Source: Arenimonas caeni
Lineage (GTDB): Bacteria; Pseudomonadota; Gammaproteobacteria; Xanthomonadales; Xanthomonadaceae
Reading direction: 5' to 3'
DNA length: 64,000 nt
Assembly: GCF_003024235.1 (NCBI RefSeq)
Contig: NZ_KZ679091.1
Span: 62,001-126,000 of the forward strand
Position numbers and translations under genes: made by a program. Shown here in pieces: positions 1 through 10,128 of the stretch (position 1 is the stretch's first letter; every line of letters begins with the position of its first letter). The notes under the pieces were generated by a model. The model ran no database searches. It was not told where the DNA came from and saw nothing but the letters and a program-made list of their open reading frames with translations.

Positions 1-35
1 GCTTCAACAACGCCAACGCCTGCCGCAGCAACTGA
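1..35 (+). CDS. C-terminal tail of an unidentified gene (partial)
   Basis: One plus-strand frame stays open from the window edge and ends with TGA at 33-35, giving the last residues FNNANACRSN. A rho-independent terminator follows 23 bases later, which supports this being a true gene end. Eleven codons are too few to assign a family. Confidence 0.45.
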   Translation, partial: FNNANACRSN

Positions 36-58
36 GGCCAGGCCTGCAACACGTTTCG

Positions 59-87
59 ACGCCCCGGTTCGCCGGGGCGTTTTTTTT
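59..87 (+). terminator. Rho-independent terminator of the upstream gene
   Basis: A 9-bp perfect stem (ACGCCCCGG at 59-67, CCGGGGCGT at 72-80) closes on a TTCG tetraloop and runs directly into eight T residues (80-87). This is a textbook intrinsic terminator for plus-strand transcription arriving from the left. Confidence 0.93.
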
Positions 88-158
88 GGGGTCGGAGGTG
101 ATTTGGCCCGATCTTCCCCGGGGCCTGGGGTACACCGGGCCAAATCACATCCGACCCC
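88..158. repeat. REP-like inverted repeat (paired palindromic unit)
   Basis: Two 23-base arms, 88-110 (beginning GGGGTCGG) and 136-158 (ending CCGACCCC), are reverse complements at 22 of 23 positions. They flank a 25-base GC-rich centre. The GGGGTCGG...ATTTGGCCC type of arm resembles the extragenic palindromes associated with REP/RAYT transposases in Xanthomonadales, by recollection of the family and not by search. No RAYT gene is in the window. The remaining bases up to the photolyase start at 236 show no other feature. Confidence 0.6.
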
Positions 159-235
159 TGCCTTCGGCCCGCGCATTCACGGGCTCCGGACGCCGCCGTG
201 GGCTACCGTAAGCGATCCCCGCCCTCGACCTTCCC

Positions 236-1678
236 ATGTCCCACGCCCTCGTCTGGTTCCGCCGTGACCTGCGCCTGTCCGACAACCCGGCGCTGCAGGC
301 CGCGCTCGACGCCGGCCACGTGCCGGTACCGGTCTACATCCATGCCCCCGACGAGGAGGCGCCGTGGGCACCCGGCGCGGCCAGCCGGGCCTGGTTGCGG
401 CGCTCGCTGCAGGCGCTCGACGCCGACCTGCGCGCGCGTGGTTCGCGCCTGGTCATCCGCCGGGGCGACAGCCTGTCGGAAATCGAGAAGCTGATCGCCG
501 AAACCCGGGCCGAGGCCCTGCACTGGAACCGGCTGTACGAGCCGGCCAGCATCGCCCGCGACACCCGCATCAAGCAGGGCCTGAAGTCGCGCGGACTGGT
601 GGTTGAGAGCCACAACGCCGCGCTCCTGGCCGAGCCCTGGACCGTGCAGACGGGGCAGGGCGCGCCCTACCGGGTGTTCACGCCGTTCTGGAAGAACGTG
701 CGACCGCGCCTGTCGGTGTTGCCGGTGCCGGCCGCGCCGGCGCGGCTGCCGGCGCCACCCGTGGACCTGCTCTCCTTCGACGCCGACGACCTGGGCCTGG
801 CGCCGCCCGCAAACGAACCGCGCTGGGACGAGGGCTTCTGGGCGCACTGGCAGCCCGGCGAGGCCGGCGCCGCCGAACTGCTCGACGCCTTCCTCGAGGG
901 CGCCGCGCACGGCTACAAGGAACAGCGCAACTACCCCGACCGGATCGCCACCTCGAAGCTCTCGCCGCACCTGCACTTCGGCGAGGTGTCGCCGCGCGCC
1001 GTCGTCTCGGCCGTGCTGGCGCGCGACTGGCCGGCGGCGGTGAAGCCCGACATCGAGCACTTCCTCAGCGAGCTGGGCTGGCGCGAGTTCAGCCACCACC
1101 TGCTGTTCCACTTCCCGCACACCGCGCAGGACAACCTCAACCCGCGCTTCGAGGACTTCGACTGGGCCGACCCCGACCCGCGCCTGCTCGAGGCCTGGCG
1201 CCGCGGCCGCACCGGCGTGCCCATCGTCGACGCCGGCATGCGCGAGCTCTGGGCCACCGGCTGGATGCACAACCGCGTGCGCATGGTGGTGGCCAGCTTC
1301 CTGACCAAGAACCTGCGCTGCCACTGGCGCCATGGCGCCGACTGGTTCTGGGACACGCTGGTGGACGCCGACCTGGCCAACAACACCCAGGGCTGGCAGT
1401 GGACTGCCGGCACCGGCGCCGACGCGGCGCCGTACTTCCGCATCTTCAGCCCGGTGGCGCAGGCGGAGAAGTTCGACCCGGCCGGCAAGTACGTGCGGCG
1501 CTGGGTGCCCGAACTGGCGAAGCTGCCGGACTCGGCGCTGTCCGCGCCCTGGGAGCACGCCGACCTGCTGGCCCGGCTTGCGCCGGCGTATCCGCGTCGC
1601 CCCGTGGTCGACCTTCGCGCCAGCCGCGAGGCCGCGCTCGCGGCGTACTCGGGACCCAAGACCAGGCCGCCGGCCTGA
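236..1678 (+). CDS. phrB: Deoxyribodipyrimidine photolyase (class I CPD photolyase / cryptochrome family)
   Basis: The 480-residue protein should use FAD and a light-harvesting cofactor to split cyclobutane pyrimidine dimers in DNA. The N-terminus LVWFRRDLRLSDNPAL is the alpha/beta photolyase domain signature. The C-terminal helical FAD domain shows the family stretches LSPHLHFGEVSPR, FLSELGWREFSHH, PIVDAGMRELWATGWMHNR and DLANNTQGWQW. The last two line the FAD pocket and carry the Trp residues used in photoreduction. Length is typical (about 470-480 residues). The ATG at 236 lies just before the conserved N-terminus. The gene stands alone, 73 bases before an acyltransferase on the same strand. 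Confidence 0.95.
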   Translation: MSHALVWFRRDLRLSDNPALQAALDAGHVPVPVYIHAPDEEAPWAPGAASRAWLRRSLQALDADLRARGSRLVIRRGDSLSEIEKLIAETRAEALHWNRLYEPASIARDTRIKQGLKSRGLVVESHNAALLAEPWTVQTGQGAPYRVFTPFWKNVRPRLSVLPVPAAPARLPAPPVDLLSFDADDLGLAPPANEPRWDEGFWAHWQPGEAGAAELLDAFLEGAAHGYKEQRNYPDRIATSKLSPHLHFGEVSPRAVVSAVLARDWPAAVKPDIEHFLSELGWREFSHHLLFHFPHTAQDNLNPRFEDFDWADPDPRLLEAWRRGRTGVPIVDAGMRELWATGWMHNRVRMVVASFLTKNLRCHWRHGADWFWDTLVDADLANNTQGWQWTAGTGADAAPYFRIFSPVAQAEKFDPAGKYVRRWVPELAKLPDSALSAPWEHADLLARLAPAYPRRPVVDLRASREAALAAYSGPKTRPPA

Positions 1679-1751
1679 GCGGGGCCGCGCGCGGCGCCGA
1701 TTGACGCCTCCGCGCCCGCGCCGGCATCCTGCGGTGACGAGGGGAGGGAAC

Positions 1752-3212
1752 ATGGCCAAGGCAAGCAGCAAAGTCCGCAAGGAGCCGATGTCCCGCGTGG
1801 ACACCGCCTGGCTGCGCATGGAACGCGCGACCAACCTGATGATGATCACCGGCGTGCTGATGCTCGAGACGCCGCTGGGCATCCGCGAGCTGCGCAAGGT
1901 GATCGAGCAGAAGTTCCTCTCCTATCCGCGCTTCCGGCAGAAGGCCGTCGACGGCCCGACGGGCGCCTTCTGGCAGGACGACACGGATTTCGACCTCGAC
2001 TGGCACATCCGGCTCACCGCGCTGCCGGGCAAGGGCGGCAAGCGCGAGCTCGAGCGGCTGACCAGCCAGCTGGCGTCCACGCCGCTCGACAAGTCCAAGC
2101 CGCTCTGGCAGTTCCACCTGGTCGAGCGCTTCAACGGCGGCTCGGCCCTGATCGCCCGCATCCACCACTGCTACGCAGACGGCATCGCGCTGGTGCAGGT
2201 GCTGCTCTCGCTGACGGAGATGCAGCTCGACGACAAGCGCAAGGCGGCGCTGGCAAAGCGCTGGCTCAAGAAGGAAGAGCACGCGCCGGTGGCCAAGCGC
2301 GTGGGCGCGATCGATCGCTACATGAAGCTGGGCAACAAGGTGCTCGAGAAGGGCATGGACCTTTATCGCGACCCGACCCTGGCCGCGGTGCTGGCCAACG
2401 AGGGCGTGGAGATCGCGCGCGAGATCGGCCATGCGCTGGCGCTGCCAGACGATCCGGAGACGGTGCTCAAGGGCCGGCTGGGCGTGTCCAAGCGCGTGGC
2501 CTGGGCCGAGCCTCTGGCGCTCGACGAGGTCAAGTCGGTCAGCAAGGCGCTGCACTGCACGGTCAACGACATCCTGCTGGCCTCGGCCAGCGGCGCGCTG
2601 CGCAGCTACCTGCTCGAGCGCGGCGAGTCCATCGACGGCGTCACCATCCGCGCCACCGTGCCGGTGAACCTGCGTCCGCTCGAACATGCCAAGCAGCTGG
2701 GCAACCACTTCGGCCTGGTGTTCCTGGACCTGCCGGTGGGCGAGGCCAACCCGATGCGCCGGCTCGAGCGCGTGGCCGACTGCATGCGCGTGCTGCGCAA
2801 GTCGCGCCAGGCCGTGGCCACCTTCGGCGCGCTGGCCGCGGTGGGCATGGCACCCGAGGCGGTGCAGGCCTTCGCCCTGGAGATGTTCAGCCGCAAGGCT
2901 TCGGCGGTGGCCACCAACGTGCCCGGGCCGCAGATGCCGCTGTATTTCGGCGGCAGCAGGATCAGCGACCTGATGTTCTGGGTGCCGCAGACCGGTTCGA
3001 TCGGCCTGGGTATCTCGATCCTGAGCTACAACGGCCAGGTGCACTTCGGCCTGATCGCCGACGCGCGCCTGATGCCGGACCCGGACTCGGTGATCCGCCG
3101 CTTCCGCCCCGAGTTCGAGAAGCTGCTTTACCTCGCGCTGATGGCGCGCTGGGAAGGCGAGTTCTGCTCGGAGGCCGCCGAGGCCCTGCTCGAAGAGTCC
3201 ACCGATGTCTGA
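1752..3212 (+). CDS. Wax ester synthase / acyl-CoA:diacylglycerol acyltransferase (WS/DGAT family)
   Basis: The 486-residue enzyme likely transfers acyl groups from acyl-CoA to fatty alcohols or diacylglycerol, making storage wax esters or triacylglycerol at the membrane. The catalytic motif HHxxxDG is present as HHCYADG, followed later by the family segments NLRPLEHAKQLGNHFGLV and TNVPGPQMPLYFGG. The frame is open further upstream, but the ATG at 1752 has GAGGGAAC just before it and begins the conserved region, so it was chosen. The 3' end overlaps msrA by 8 bases, implying coupled translation. Storage-lipid synthesis is inferred from the family. Some members only remodel membrane lipids. 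Confidence 0.85.
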   Translation: MAKASSKVRKEPMSRVDTAWLRMERATNLMMITGVLMLETPLGIRELRKVIEQKFLSYPRFRQKAVDGPTGAFWQDDTDFDLDWHIRLTALPGKGGKRELERLTSQLASTPLDKSKPLWQFHLVERFNGGSALIARIHHCYADGIALVQVLLSLTEMQLDDKRKAALAKRWLKKEEHAPVAKRVGAIDRYMKLGNKVLEKGMDLYRDPTLAAVLANEGVEIAREIGHALALPDDPETVLKGRLGVSKRVAWAEPLALDEVKSVSKALHCTVNDILLASASGALRSYLLERGESIDGVTIRATVPVNLRPLEHAKQLGNHFGLVFLDLPVGEANPMRRLERVADCMRVLRKSRQAVATFGALAAVGMAPEAVQAFALEMFSRKASAVATNVPGPQMPLYFGGSRISDLMFWVPQTGSIGLGISILSYNGQVHFGLIADARLMPDPDSVIRRFRPEFEKLLYLALMARWEGEFCSEAAEALLEESTDV

Positions 3213-3831
3213 TGCGTTTTGCGAGATTCCGGGCCAGGGCCTGCGCGTGCCGCCCTCGGCGGTGCCGGACCCGGTCGACGACATCGGCGCCGCCGACGAC
3301 CGCGGCGAAGCGGTGCTGGCCGGCGGCTGCTTCTGGTGCACCGAGGCCGTGTACCGGCAGCTCGCGGGCGTGCTCGGCGTCGTGCCCGGCTATGCCGGCG
3401 GCGATGCCGCCACGGCCAACTACGAGGCCGTGTGCAGCGGCCGCACCGCGCACGCCGAGGCCATCCGCATCACCTACGACCCGGCGCGGCTGAGCTACGG
3501 CCAGTTGCTCAAGGTGTTCATGTCGGTCGCCCACGACCCCACCCAGCGCAACCGCCAGGGCAACGACATCGGCCCGCAGTACCGCTCGGCGCTGTTCCCG
3601 CTCGACCAGGCCCAGGCCCGCGTGGCCCGCGCCTACCTCGACCAGCTCACCGCCGCGGGCATCTACGCCGCCCCCATCGCCACCACGATCGAACCGCTGC
3701 CGGCCTTCTACGAAGCCGAGCGCTACCACCACGACTACGCCGCCCGGAACCCCGGCCAGCCCTACATCCGCGCGGTGTCGATGCCCAAGGTGGAGAAGCT
3801 GGCCAAGGCCTTCCCGGGCAAGCTGCGGTAA
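3205..3831 (+). CDS. msrA: Peptide-methionine (S)-S-oxide reductase MsrA
   Basis: The 208-residue protein repairs oxidised methionine (S epimer) in proteins using thioredoxin-type reductants. The catalytic motif GCFWCTE, with the nucleophilic Cys, begins about 43 residues from the N-terminus. The family segments GYAGG, NYEAVCSGRTAHAEA, FMSVAHDPTQRNRQGNDIGPQYRS and YHHDYAARNPGQPYI follow. The 5' end overlaps the acyltransferase gene by 8 bases. A separate MsrB gene lies at 28274, so the two epimer-specific reductases are encoded apart. Confidence 0.96.
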   Translation: MSDAFCEIPGQGLRVPPSAVPDPVDDIGAADDRGEAVLAGGCFWCTEAVYRQLAGVLGVVPGYAGGDAATANYEAVCSGRTAHAEAIRITYDPARLSYGQLLKVFMSVAHDPTQRNRQGNDIGPQYRSALFPLDQAQARVARAYLDQLTAAGIYAAPIATTIEPLPAFYEAERYHHDYAARNPGQPYIRAVSMPKVEKLAKAFPGKLR

Positions 3832-3909
3832 CGGTTCGTTGCGCCGCCGCCGCTTGGCCGGCGGGCGGGAAGGGCGCACCCTAGCGGCTTCCTTGCCCCG
3901 GAGTCACCC

Positions 3910-4512
3910 ATGAAGCTCTATTACATGAAGGGCGCCTGCTCGCTCTCCCCGCACATCGCCCTGCGCGAAATCGGCCAGCCCTTCGAACTGATCGCCGTGG
4001 GCCGCGACAAGAAGACCGCCGACGGCCGCGACTTCACCACCATCAATCCCTACGGCTACGTGCCGGCGCTGGAGCTCGACGACGGCCAGGTGCTGCTCGA
4101 GGGCCCCGCCATCGTGCAGTACATCGCCGACCTCAAGCCCGAGGCGGGCCTGGCCCCGGCCGCCGGCACGCTCGATCGTTACCGGCTGCAGTCGGCGCTG
4201 ACCTTCATCAACGCCGAGATCCACAAGCTCGTCGGCGCGCTCTTCAACCCGGCCTTCCGCGCCGAGGACAAGCCGGCCCAGGTCGAGAAGATCCGCCTGC
4301 GCCTGGACCAGTTCTCGGCCCAGGTGGGCGAGCGCGAGTGGCTGGTGGGCGATCGATTCGGCGTCGCCGACGCCTACCTGTTCGTGGTGCTGGGCTGGCT
4401 GCCGAAGTTCGGCGTGCCGCTGTCGGAGTGGCCGAACCTGGCCGCGCACAACGCCCGCGTCGCCGCGCGCCCGGCCGTGCAGGCGGCGCTCAAGGCCGAA
4501 GGCCTGGCCTGA
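3910..4512 (+). CDS. Glutathione S-transferase (beta-class-like)
   Basis: The 200-residue protein has the N-terminal thioredoxin-like GST domain (MKLYYMKGACSLSPHIALRE), in which the Cys of the GACSLSPH motif marks beta-class bacterial GSTs. The glutathione-binding loop YGYVPALELDDGQVLLEGPAIVQYI is also present. The all-helical C-terminal domain follows (VGDRFGVADAYLFVVLGWL). It probably conjugates or reduces electrophiles and peroxides with glutathione in the cytoplasm. Its stop codon directly abuts the stop codon of the convergent agmatinase-family gene. No substrate can be read from the sequence. Confidence 0.9.
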   Translation: MKLYYMKGACSLSPHIALREIGQPFELIAVGRDKKTADGRDFTTINPYGYVPALELDDGQVLLEGPAIVQYIADLKPEAGLAPAAGTLDRYRLQSALTFINAEIHKLVGALFNPAFRAEDKPAQVEKIRLRLDQFSAQVGEREWLVGDRFGVADAYLFVVLGWLPKFGVPLSEWPNLAAHNARVAARPAVQAALKAEGLA

Positions 4513-5406
4513 TCAGGCGGTCGGGCGGCAGGCGGCGACGGCCAGCAGTTCCTGCGCCACCGACGCCGCCGCCAGCGCGGTGATCTCGGCGTGGTCGTAG
4601 GGCGGGCTGACCTCGACCACGTCCATGCCCACCACGCGCAGGCCGGCCAGCCCGCGCACGAGGCGCAGCGCCTCGTGCGTGCTGAAGCCGCCGACCACGG
4701 GCGTGCCGGTTCCCGGCGCGAAGGCCGGGTCCAGGAAATCGACGTCGAAGGTGATGTAGCAGGGGTGGTCGCCGACGCGTTCGCGGATGGCGGCCACCGC
4801 CGCATCCACGCCGATGGCGTGCAGCTCGCGCGCGTCCACCACCCGGTAGCCGTGGGTCTCGGCGTTGTGGGTGCGCATGCCCAGCTGGATCGAACGCGCC
4901 GGGTCGACGATGCCTTCCGCGGCGGCGTGGAAGAACATGGTGCCGTGGTCGATGCGGCCGACCTCGTCGCGCCAGGTGTCGCTGTGGGCATCGAAATGCA
5001 CCAGCGCCAGCGGCCCGTGCACGGCATGCAGCGCCTGCAGGATCGGATAGCTGATGAAATGGTCGCCGCCCAGGGCCAGCGGCAGCACGCCTTGCCCGGC
5101 GAGGCCCGCGAACGCGGCGCGGATGGCCGCAGGGGCCTCGTGCGGGCGGCCCGGGTCGAAGTGCACGTCGCCGCCGTCGACCACGCGCAGGCGCTCGAGC
5201 GGGTCGAAGTCCCAAGCATAGGGCGGGCACCAGGCCAGCATCAGCGAAGCGGCGCGGATGGCGCGCGGGCCGAGCCGGGTGCCGGAGCGGTGCGTGGTGG
5301 CCAGGTCGTAGGGCACGCCGAGCACGACCACGTCGGCCTGCGAGAAATCGCTGGCCGGCGGGCGACGAAGGAAGGTGGGGAGGCCGGCGTAGGTCGGTTC
5401 GGTCAC
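4513..5406 (-). CDS. speB: Agmatinase / ureohydrolase family protein
   Basis: This 297-residue binuclear Mn hydrolase of the arginase/agmatinase family probably cleaves agmatine to putrescine and urea. Metal-ligand motifs are complete: GGDH, DAHSD and the family segment DVDFLDPAFAPGTGTP. Agmatinases share the last one, but guanidinobutyrase and guanidinopropionase do too. Translation starts at GTG (5404-5406). It is the last gene of the minus-strand run aminotransferase-ald-mmsA-speB, 16 bases after mmsA. That neighbourhood makes a guanidino-compound feeding polyamine or omega-amino-acid breakdown likely. Agmatinase is favoured, but guanidinobutyrase or guanidinopropionase is a real alternative. 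Confidence 0.82.
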   Translation of the reverse strand: MTEPTYAGLPTFLRRPPASDFSQADVVVLGVPYDLATTHRSGTRLGPRAIRAASLMLAWCPPYAWDFDPLERLRVVDGGDVHFDPGRPHEAPAAIRAAFAGLAGQGVLPLALGGDHFISYPILQALHAVHGPLALVHFDAHSDTWRDEVGRIDHGTMFFHAAAEGIVDPARSIQLGMRTHNAETHGYRVVDARELHAIGVDAAVAAIRERVGDHPCYITFDVDFLDPAFAPGTGTPVVGGFSTHEALRLVRGLAGLRVVGMDVVEVSPPYDHAEITALAAASVAQELLAVAACRPTA

Positions 5407-5422
5407 GTCGGCCTCCGGCGGC

Positions 5423-6925
5423 TCACTTCATGGTGGGCATCACGAACTCGGGGTCGCGCACGCCCGTGGGCCAGCGCGCGGTGACGGTCTTGAGCCGGGT
5501 GTAGAAGCGCACGCCGTCCGGGCCGTGCATGTGCAGCGGGCCGAACAGGCTGCGCTTCCAGCCGCCGAAGCTGTGGAAGGCCATCGGCACCGGGATCGGC
5601 ACGTTGATGCCGACCATGCCCGCCTGCACGCGGTGGGCGAACTGGCGCGCGGCGTCGCCGTCGCGGGTGAAGACCGCGGTGCCGTTGCCGTACTCGTGGT
5701 CGTTGACCAGGGCGAGTGCGGACTCGAAGTCGGGCGCGCGCACCACGCACAGCACCGGCCCGAAGATCTCCTCGCGGTAGATGCGCATGGCCGGGGTGAC
5801 GTGGTCGAACAGGCAGCCGCCGAGGAAGAATCCGTCCGGCGAGCCATCCACCCGCAGGCCGCGGCCGTCCACCACCAGGGTGGCGCCCTCGGCCACGCCG
5901 GTGTCGACGTAGCCGCGCACCTTGTCGCGGTGCGCGCCGGTGACCAGCGGACCCATGTCGGGGTCGCCCTGGCAGCCCGGGCCCACGCGCAGGGCCTCGA
6001 CCATCGGCTTGAGCTTCGCCACCAGCGCATCGGCGGTGCGCTCGCCCACGCAGACGGCCACCGAGATCGCCATGCAGCGCTCGCCGGCGGAGCCGTAGCC
6101 CGCGCCCAGCAGGGCCGAGGCGGCCTGGTCGAGGTCGGCGTCGGGCAGGATCACCATGTGGTTCTTGGCGCCGCCCAAGGCCTGCACGCGCTTGCCGTTG
6201 GCCGAGCCGCGCGCGTAGATGTATTCGGCGATCGGCGTGGAGCCGACGAAGCTGATCGCCTGCACGCGCGGGTCGTCGAGCAGGGCGTCCACGGCCAGCT
6301 TGTCGCCGTGCACGACGTTGAACACGCCGTCGGGCAGGCCGGCTTCCTTAAGCAGCCGCGCCAGGATCATCGGCGCGGTCGGGTCGCGTTCGCTGGGCTT
6401 GAGCACGAAGGTGTTGCCGCAGGCCAGGGCCACCGGGAACATCCACATCGGCACCATGCACGGGAAGTTGAACGGCGTGATGCCGGCCACCACGCCCAGC
6501 GGCGCGTATTCGGTCCAGGAGTCGACCTCGCGGCCGACGTTCATCGAGTGCTCGCCCTTGAGCAGGTGCGGCGCGCCGCAGGCGAACTCCACCACCTCGA
6601 TGCCGCGGGTCAGCTCGCCGCGGGCGTCGGCCAGCACCTTGCCGTGTTCGGCGGTGATGGCGGCGGCGATCTCGTCGACGTGCTCCTCGAGCAGCGCCTT
6701 GTAGCGGAACAGGATGCGCGAGCGCGCCAGCGGCGTGGTCGCGGCCCAGGCCGGGAAGGCGGCCTGCGCCGCCGCGACCGCGGCCGACACGTCGTCGGCC
6801 GAGGCCAGGGCCACCTGCGCCTGCACGGCGCCGGTGGCGGGGTCGAACACCTCGGCCCACCGCCCCGAACCGCCATCCGACGGTTGGCCGTGGATGAAAT
6901 GCGGGATGCGGCGGACGTTGGTCAT
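5423..6925 (-). CDS. mmsA: CoA-acylating methylmalonate/malonate-semialdehyde dehydrogenase
   Basis: The 500-residue aldehyde dehydrogenase oxidises malonate or methylmalonate semialdehyde with NAD+ and CoA, yielding acetyl-CoA or propionyl-CoA and CO2. The MmsA-type signatures are clear: [15 protein letters not shown], the NAD-binding [10 protein letters not shown] region, and the catalytic Cys in [11 protein letters not shown]. Its neighbours are an omega-amino-acid:pyruvate aminotransferase and alanine dehydrogenase. The likely job here is therefore removal of malonate semialdehyde formed from beta-alanine rather than valine breakdown. Only 4 bases separate it from ald and 16 from the agmatinase-family gene, so co-transcription is likely. 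Confidence 0.93.
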   Translation of the reverse strand: MTNVRRIPHFIHGQPSDGGSGRWAEVFDPATGAVQAQVALASADDVSAAVAAAQAAFPAWAATTPLARSRILFRYKALLEEHVDEIAAAITAEHGKVLADARGELTRGIEVVEFACGAPHLLKGEHSMNVGREVDSWTEYAPLGVVAGITPFNFPCMVPMWMFPVALACGNTFVLKPSERDPTAPMILARLLKEAGLPDGVFNVVHGDKLAVDALLDDPRVQAISFVGSTPIAEYIYARGSANGKRVQALGGAKNHMVILPDADLDQAASALLGAGYGSAGERCMAISVAVCVGERTADALVAKLKPMVEALRVGPGCQGDPDMGPLVTGAHRDKVRGYVDTGVAEGATLVVDGRGLRVDGSPDGFFLGGCLFDHVTPAMRIYREEIFGPVLCVVRAPDFESALALVNDHEYGNGTAVFTRDGDAARQFAHRVQAGMVGINVPIPVPMAFHSFGGWKRSLFGPLHMHGPDGVRFYTRLKTVTARWPTGVRDPEFVMPTMK

Positions 6926-6929
6926 GGCA

Positions 6930-8045
6930 TCAGCCCCTCAGCGCCGTGGCGGCCGGCACGTAGTCGTAGCCCAGGTCGCGGGCGACCGCTTCGAAGGTGA
7001 TCTTGCCGGCGTGCACGTTCAGGCCGTTGAGCAGGTGCTCGTCCTCGAGCATCGCCTGTACGCCCTTGTTGGCCAGCTTCACCGCGTAGGGCAGGGTGGC
7101 GTTGGTGAGCGCGAAGGTCGAGGTGCGCGCCACGCCGCCGGGCATGTTCGCCACGCAGTAGTGGATGATGCCGTCGACCTCGAAGGTCGGGTTCTGGTGC
7201 GTGGTGGCCTTCGAAGTCTCGAAGCAGCCGCCCTGGTCGATGGCCACGTCGACCAGCACCGAGCCGGGCTTCATCAGCTTCAGCTGCGCGCGGCTGACCA
7301 GCTTGGGCGCGGCCGCGCCCGGGATCAGCACGGCGCCGATCACCAGGTCGGCGTGCGGCAGCAGCTCCTCGACGGTGTCGATGGTGGAGTAGAGCGTGGT
7401 GATGCGGTCGCCGTAGAGCTCGTCGATGTACTTGAGGCGGTCGAGCGAGCGGTCGAGGATGGTGACGCGGGCGTTCAGGCCCATGGCCATGCGCGCCGCG
7501 TTCAGGCCGACCACGCCGCCGCCGAGCACCAGCACGTTGGCGGGCTTGACGCCCGGCACGCCGCCGAGCAGCACGCCGGCGCCGCCCTGGGCCTTCTCAA
7601 GCGCGTGCGCGCCGGCCTGGATGGACATGCGGCCGGCCACTTCCGACATCGGCGCCAGCAGCGGCAGGCCGCCCTTGCGGTCGGTGACGGTTTCATAGGC
7701 GATGGCGGTGCAGCCGGACTTCACCAGCGCCGCGGTCTGCTCCGGATCGGGCGCCAGGTGCAGGTAGGTGTAGAGGATCTGGCCCGGGCGCAGCATGGCG
7801 CACTCGACCGGCTGCGGCTCCTTGACCTTGATGATCATGTCGGCGCGCTTGAAGATCTCCTCGGCGCTGTCGACGATCTCGGCGCCGGCCTTCTCGTACA
7901 TCTCGTCGGTCAGGCCGATGGCCTTGCCGCCGTCGCGCTGCACCAGCACCTTGTGCCCGTGCGAGGCCAGCTCGCGGGCGCCGGAGGGGGTGAGGCCGAT
8001 GCGGTATTCGTGGTTCTTGATTTCCTTGGGGACGCCGATAAGCAT
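6930..8045 (-). CDS. ald: Alanine dehydrogenase
   Basis: The 371-residue enzyme interconverts L-alanine and pyruvate plus ammonia with NAD(H). The N-terminus [20 protein letters not shown] is the classic Ald/PNT start. The Rossmann segment [19 protein letters not shown] binds NAD, and [20 protein letters not shown] is a family block. A GGGAGG ribosome site precedes the ATG at 8045. It lies between mmsA (4 bases) and the omega-amino-acid aminotransferase (51 bases). The aminotransferase turns pyruvate into alanine, and Ald would regenerate the pyruvate acceptor, closing the amino-group cycle of the operon. Confidence 0.96.
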   Translation of the reverse strand: MLIGVPKEIKNHEYRIGLTPSGARELASHGHKVLVQRDGGKAIGLTDEMYEKAGAEIVDSAEEIFKRADMIIKVKEPQPVECAMLRPGQILYTYLHLAPDPEQTAALVKSGCTAIAYETVTDRKGGLPLLAPMSEVAGRMSIQAGAHALEKAQGGAGVLLGGVPGVKPANVLVLGGGVVGLNAARMAMGLNARVTILDRSLDRLKYIDELYGDRITTLYSTIDTVEELLPHADLVIGAVLIPGAAAPKLVSRAQLKLMKPGSVLVDVAIDQGGCFETSKATTHQNPTFEVDGIIHYCVANMPGGVARTSTFALTNATLPYAVKLANKGVQAMLEDEHLLNGLNVHAGKITFEAVARDLGYDYVPAATALRG

Positions 8046-8096
8046 GGAACTGCCCTCCCGGGGCGGTGATTTCTGTCGTTTTGGAAGGCCGCCCGG

Positions 8097-9461
<1,365 letters not shown>

Positions 9462-9572
9462 GGCGGGACTCGCGAGGGCACTTGGGCTAAGGTGGGGCAA
9501 CGCTAGCAGCGTTGAATAAACTTTACAAACGGTGTCAAATATTCAGCAACCATCCCCCGGCGAGGCCAACCA
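9462..9572. promoter_or_regulatory. Divergent promoter/operator spacer between aptA and the PuuR-like regulator
   Basis: This 111-base spacer contains the most AT-rich stretch locally (9511-9546). Within it TGAATA (9513-9518) and TATTCA (9540-9545) form a 6-of-6 inverted repeat with a 21-base centre. Nested inside is an imperfect dyad, TTTACA (9522-9527) with TGTCAA (9533-9538), centred one base away. On the minus strand an extended -10 TGCTAGCGT (complement of 9500-9508) with TTGTAA 17 bases upstream could drive aptA. The dyads are plausible operator half-sites for the adjacent regulator. Function is inferred only. Confidence 0.4.
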
Positions 9573-10118
9573 TTGGACATCGGCATCCGGCTCCAGGCCG
9601 TCCGCAAGAGCAAGGGGCTGAGCCAGCGCGAGCTGGCCAAGCGGGTGGGGGTGACCAACTCCACCATCTCCCTGATCGAGCAGAACAAGGTCAGCCCTTC
9701 GATCAGCTCCCTGAAGAAGGTGCTCGACGGCATCCCGATCTCGCTGGCCGACTTCTTCACCCAGGACCTCGAGGACAGCGGCGACAGCCCGTTCTACGAG
9801 GCCGGCGAGCAGCCCGACGTGGGCAACAACGACATCCACTATTTCCTGATCGGCCACCGGCACAACAACCGCCGCATGTGCGTGCTGCGCGAGGTGATGC
9901 CGCCGGGCAGCGACACCGGCGAGTCCATGATCACCCACGAGGGCGAGGAGGGCGGGGTGGTTCTGCAGGGGCGGGTGGAGATCACCGTCGGCAGCCAGAC
10001 CCGCGTGCTCGGCCCGGGTGAAGCCTATTACTTCGAGTGCCGGCAGCCACACCGCTTCCGCAGCGTCGGCGACGAGGACGCGATCATCGTCAGCGCCAGC
10101 ACGCCCCCCACTTTCTGA
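9573..10118 (+). CDS. puuR: PuuR-like XRE-family regulator with C-terminal cupin domain
   Basis: The 181-residue protein carries an N-terminal helix-turn-helix of the XRE type (residues about 5-60, LQAVRKSKGLSQRELAKRVG and SPSISSLKKVLDGIPISLADFF). A C-terminal cupin sensor domain follows (about 105-178, containing GEEGGVVLQGRVEITVG and LGPGEAYYFECRQPHRFRS). This layout is that of PuuR, the putrescine-responsive repressor. Translation appears to start at TTG (9573-9575), since no ATG or GTG fits the conserved N-terminus. It diverges from aptA and lies 10 bases before puuC, so control of the polyamine genes is likely. Ligand and operator are inferred. Confidence 0.85.
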   Translation: MDIGIRLQAVRKSKGLSQRELAKRVGVTNSTISLIEQNKVSPSISSLKKVLDGIPISLADFFTQDLEDSGDSPFYEAGEQPDVGNNDIHYFLIGHRHNNRRMCVLREVMPPGSDTGESMITHEGEEGGVVLQGRVEITVGSQTRVLGPGEAYYFECRQPHRFRSVGDEDAIIVSASTPPTF

Positions 10119-10128
10119 GGCCCACGCC

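Noticed and set aside
9480-9500. TTG at 9500 as start of the omega-amino-acid aminotransferase
   Set aside because: The ATG at 9461 fits the family N-terminus, and the extra 13 residues lie over the predicted promoter region.
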